Positions 5,804 through 7,760 of a stretch of 7,760 bases of DNA are shown in pieces; position 1 is the stretch's first letter, and the number at the start of each line of letters is the position of its first letter. The position numbers and the translations under genes are program-made. The notes beneath the pieces were generated by a model that made no database searches, was not told the origin of the DNA, and saw nothing but the letters and a program-made list of their open reading frames with translations. Origin of the DNA: CAYNSB01 sp964399625 (GTDB lineage: Bacteria > Planctomycetota > Phycisphaerae > Phycisphaerales > UBA1924); assembly GCA_964399625.1 (NCBI GenBank), contig CAYNSB010000080.1:1-7760 (forward strand), written 5' to 3'.

Positions 5804-6111
5804 CGAAGCCCGCTCGACCGCCCGCCACGCACGAGGGCCATCCAGAGCACGCACCACTGTCGCATCAGCCCCCATTGGCGGCGCGCCCAGGTTGACCGGC
5901 GTGCGCATGGGCCACGAACGCCCTCGCCTTCGTCATCGACGACGAACCCTTCCATCTCCGCGTAGCTCCGCGGCGGGCGCTCGTACAGATCCTGCCCGCA
6001 CGCGGGGCAGACCCACACGCTCTCGTTCTGGATCTCGGGTCCGTCGTGCCCGCATGACAGGCACATGAGGCGTGAGCCGTGGACGCGATTGGAAGGGCGC
6101 GCCGTGCGCAT
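5800..6111 (-). CDS. Small zinc-ribbon protein of unknown function
   Basis: A 103-residue protein. It has two CxxCG knuckles, Cys17-x2-Cys20 and Cys35-x2-Cys38, 14 residues apart: a standard four-cysteine zinc ribbon. Next comes a distinctive segment, DLYERPPRSYAEMEG (41-55), then an acidic patch (DDEGEGV), a basic region, and a Trp-rich C-terminal stretch (about 81-95, WGLMRQWCVLWMALV) that could be an amphipathic or membrane-associated helix. I believe it is real because of the paired knuckles and the promoter right upstream. No function can be assigned; by analogy with small zinc ribbons, nucleic-acid or protein binding is possible. An ATG at 6066 directly before the first knuckle is an alternative start. 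The 6111 ATG is preferred because of the promoter. It lies downstream of the CTP synthase gene on the same strand with 89 bases between, and converges on queF. Confidence 0.72.
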   Translation of the reverse strand: MRTARPSNRVHGSRLMCLSCGHDGPEIQNESVWVCPACGQDLYERPPRSYAEMEGFVVDDEGEGVRGPCARRSTWARRQWGLMRQWCVLWMALVRGGRSSGLR

Positions 6112-6117
6112 GGGCCC

Positions 6118-6145
6118 AGTGTACCGACGGGGTCCCGGGTCTCAA
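6118..6145 (-). promoter_or_regulatory. Sigma70-type promoter of the zinc-ribbon gene
   Basis: On the minus strand: -35 TTGAGA (6145-6140, 5/6 match to TTGACA), 16-base spacer, -10 TACACT (6123-6118, 4/6 match to TATAAT), then GGGCCC and the ATG at 6111. This is the best promoter-like pair in the window. Its position predicts a transcript with essentially no leader. Confidence 0.55.
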
Positions 6146-6200
6146 AGAGGAGTTTGCCCGATCGGCGCCCGCCAGACAGCGCTTTGCGACGGACCGCAAT

Positions 6201-7760
6201 TCAGGCCATTTGCTTCTGGGGCTGCGCCGGGCGGAGCCAGCGTGCCACGCCGGGCTCGCGCTCGAGGCCCTCGCCATACTTGGCCCGCAGCGCGGTCGCG
6301 ATGAGCCCCATGAACAGCGGGTGCGGGCGCAGGGGCCGCGACAGCAGCTCGGGATGGAACTGCCCCCCAATGAAGTAGGGATGCCCAGCCGGTCCAGAAC
6401 CCGGCGATGGAAGCTCCATCACCTGCATGATCGGCTGCTTGGGGTGCTTGCCGGAGAAGACCATGCCGCCGGCCTCGATCCGCGCGATGAACTGGGGGTC
6501 CACCTCGTACCGGTGGCGGAATCGCTCGCGCACCGTCGCGCGCCCGTACATCTGGGCCGCGAGCGAACCGGGCTTGAGGATCACGTCCTGTGCGCCCAGG
6601 CGCATCGTGCCGCCCAGACCCTCGATCTTCTTCTGCTCGGGCAATTCGCTGATCACGGGGAACGGCGTGCGCAGATCGTTGCCGTCGAACTCGGTGCTCG
6701 AAGCGCCCGCGAGCCCGCAGACGTTCCGCGCGAACTCGATCACGGCGACCTGGAACCCAAGGCAGATGCCCAGGTACGGCACGCCATGCTCGCGGCAGTA
6801 GCGGGCGCACGCGATCTTGCCCTCGATGCCGCGACGCCCGAAGCCGCCGGGCACGATCACGCAGTCGACCGGCCCGCCGCCCTCGCCGCTCGTCCGCAGG
6901 ACCTGCGCCGCCGAACGCTCGTCGAGCTCCGTCGTGTCGATCCAGCGGATCGCGATGTCGGTGTTCAGGTGCGCGCCGCAGTGCTCGATGGCCTTGTCGA
7001 TCGAGGCGTAGGCGTCCCGGAGGCCGGCGTACTTGCCCGTCAGCCCCAGCGTCACCGTGCGTGCGCGCTTGGCGGTGAGCATCCGCACGAACCCGGACCA
7101 TCGCTCGCGAGAGCGGTCCTCGTGGGCCGTGTCCACCCGATCGTGCAGCCCGAGCATGGACATGATCTCGCGATCGAGGCCTTCCTGGCGCATCTCCTCG
7201 GGGATCGTGTAGATGCTCTCGCGATCGTGCATCGAGAACACGCGCCGCAGGGGCACGTTGGAGAACATCGCCACCTTCTGCATCGCCGAGGCCGCCACCG
7301 GACGGCTCGCTCGGCACGCGAGGATGTGGGGCTGGATTCCCGCCTCCATCAGCCGCTTGATGCCCAGCTGCGCCGCCTTGCTCTTCTGCTCGCCCAAGGC
7401 CGGCGGCTCGATCACATACGTCAGCGCCACGAAGCACACCGAGCCCGGCCCTTCCTCAAAGGCCAGCTCGCGCATCGCCTCGATGTAAAAGCCGTTCTCA
7501 TAGTCGCCGACCGTGCCGCCCACCTCGACGAACACGACATCCGCGCGGCGCTGCCCGTCGCCCCGGACCGCCAGCTCACGCAGCTTCTTCTTGACCTCTC
7601 CTGTCACGTGCGGGATCCACTGCACGTCGCGCCCGAGGTATGCCCCCTGGCGCTCGCGCTCCAGGATCGCGCTGAAGATCTGCCCCGAGGTCGTGAAGTT
7701 CCGGCGCGAGAGGTTCTGGTCGAGCAGGCGCTCGTAGGTGCCCAGGTCCATGTCGCACTC
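6201..7760 (-). CDS. pyrG: CTP synthase (glutamine-hydrolysing), 5' end missing
   Basis: Makes CTP from UTP, ATP and glutamine. The frame runs off the window edge: 519 residues are visible, and roughly the first 70 (the P-loop start of the synthetase domain) are missing. Numbering from the Met at 7751: MDLGTYERLL (1-10); TSGQIFSAILERERQGAYLG (21-40); EVGGTVGDYE at 76-85, with Glu76 and Glu85 matching E. coli Glu140 and Glu149; and Lys159 in the KVAMF segment, matching a UTP-site lysine. The class I glutaminase domain covers about 230-495, with the oxyanion loop PGGFGRRG (301-308) and catalytic triad Cys330 (GICLGFQ), His466 and Glu468 (QFHPE). The triad is complete. The usual UTP-site motif KTKPTQ is KSKAAQ here (123-128). 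No terminator is evident after the stop; the zinc-ribbon gene begins 89 bases on and has its own promoter. Confidence 0.95.
   Translation of the reverse strand, partial: ECDMDLGTYERLLDQNLSRRNFTTSGQIFSAILERERQGAYLGRDVQWIPHVTGEVKKKLRELAVRGDGQRRADVVFVEVGGTVGDYENGFYIEAMRELAFEEGPGSVCFVALTYVIEPPALGEQKSKAAQLGIKRLMEAGIQPHILACRASRPVAASAMQKVAMFSNVPLRRVFSMHDRESIYTIPEEMRQEGLDREIMSMLGLHDRVDTAHEDRSRERWSGFVRMLTAKRARTVTLGLTGKYAGLRDAYASIDKAIEHCGAHLNTDIAIRWIDTTELDERSAAQVLRTSGEGGGPVDCVIVPGGFGRRGIEGKIACARYCREHGVPYLGICLGFQVAVIEFARNVCGLAGASSTEFDGNDLRTPFPVISELPEQKKIEGLGGTMRLGAQDVILKPGSLAAQMYGRATVRERFRHRYEVDPQFIARIEAGGMVFSGKHPKQPIMQVMELPSPGSGPAGHPYFIGGQFHPELLSRPLRPHPLFMGLIATALRAKYGEGLEREPGVARWLRPAQPQKQMA

Noticed and set aside
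6142..7437. Long minus-strand open frame inside the CTP synthase gene
   Set aside because: Same strand, shifted frame, Arg/Ala/Gly-rich; the CTP synthase frame carries all the family motifs.

Overview
The window is uniformly GC-rich, compact, chromosomal-looking DNA. It carries eight protein genes and no tRNA, rRNA, insertion sequence, CRISPR array or phage gene that I can see. The best guess for the source is a planctomycete of the Phycisphaerae/Phycisphaerales type. The reasons are a secreted SADG-repeat protein ending in a PAPG + hydrophobic + RRRR sorting tail, few Shine-Dalgarno sites, and low-complexity loop insertions in core enzymes. This assignment is inference from style, not from a marker gene.

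Layout: (1) bases 1-939, the 3' three quarters of a glutamate dehydrogenase gene (+), closed by a strong rho-independent terminator at 972-999. (2) 940-1245, a gene-free stretch of about 300 bases holding that terminator and a ribosome binding site. (3) 1246-2316, a secreted seven-repeat beta-propeller-like protein with a PEP-CTERM-like tail (+), followed by a hairpin at 2345-2368. (4) 2439-3266, a short-chain dehydrogenase (-), transcribed towards gene 3. (5) 3333-5803, a co-directional run (+) of endonuclease IV, a TPR lipoprotein and the queuosine-pathway reductase QueF. (6) 5800-6111, a small zinc-ribbon protein (-) whose stop codon overlaps that of queF. (7) 6201-7760, most of a CTP synthase gene (-), cut off at its 5' end by the window edge.

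The genes are mainly housekeeping: nitrogen assimilation (glutamate dehydrogenase), pyrimidine nucleotide supply (CTP synthase), base excision repair (endonuclease IV) and tRNA wobble-base modification (QueF). I see no shared pathway tying them together and no convincing novel defence or mobile system. The most useful unexpected signals are: a recurrent TANNNT box placed 5-8 bases before four of the six visible start codons, suggesting leaderless transcripts; a CTAG palindrome serving as the stop of two convergent genes; an altered UTP-site motif in CTP synthase; a local low-GC insertion and Arg-rich tail in endonuclease IV; and an uncharacterised zinc-ribbon protein with an apparent promoter of its own.
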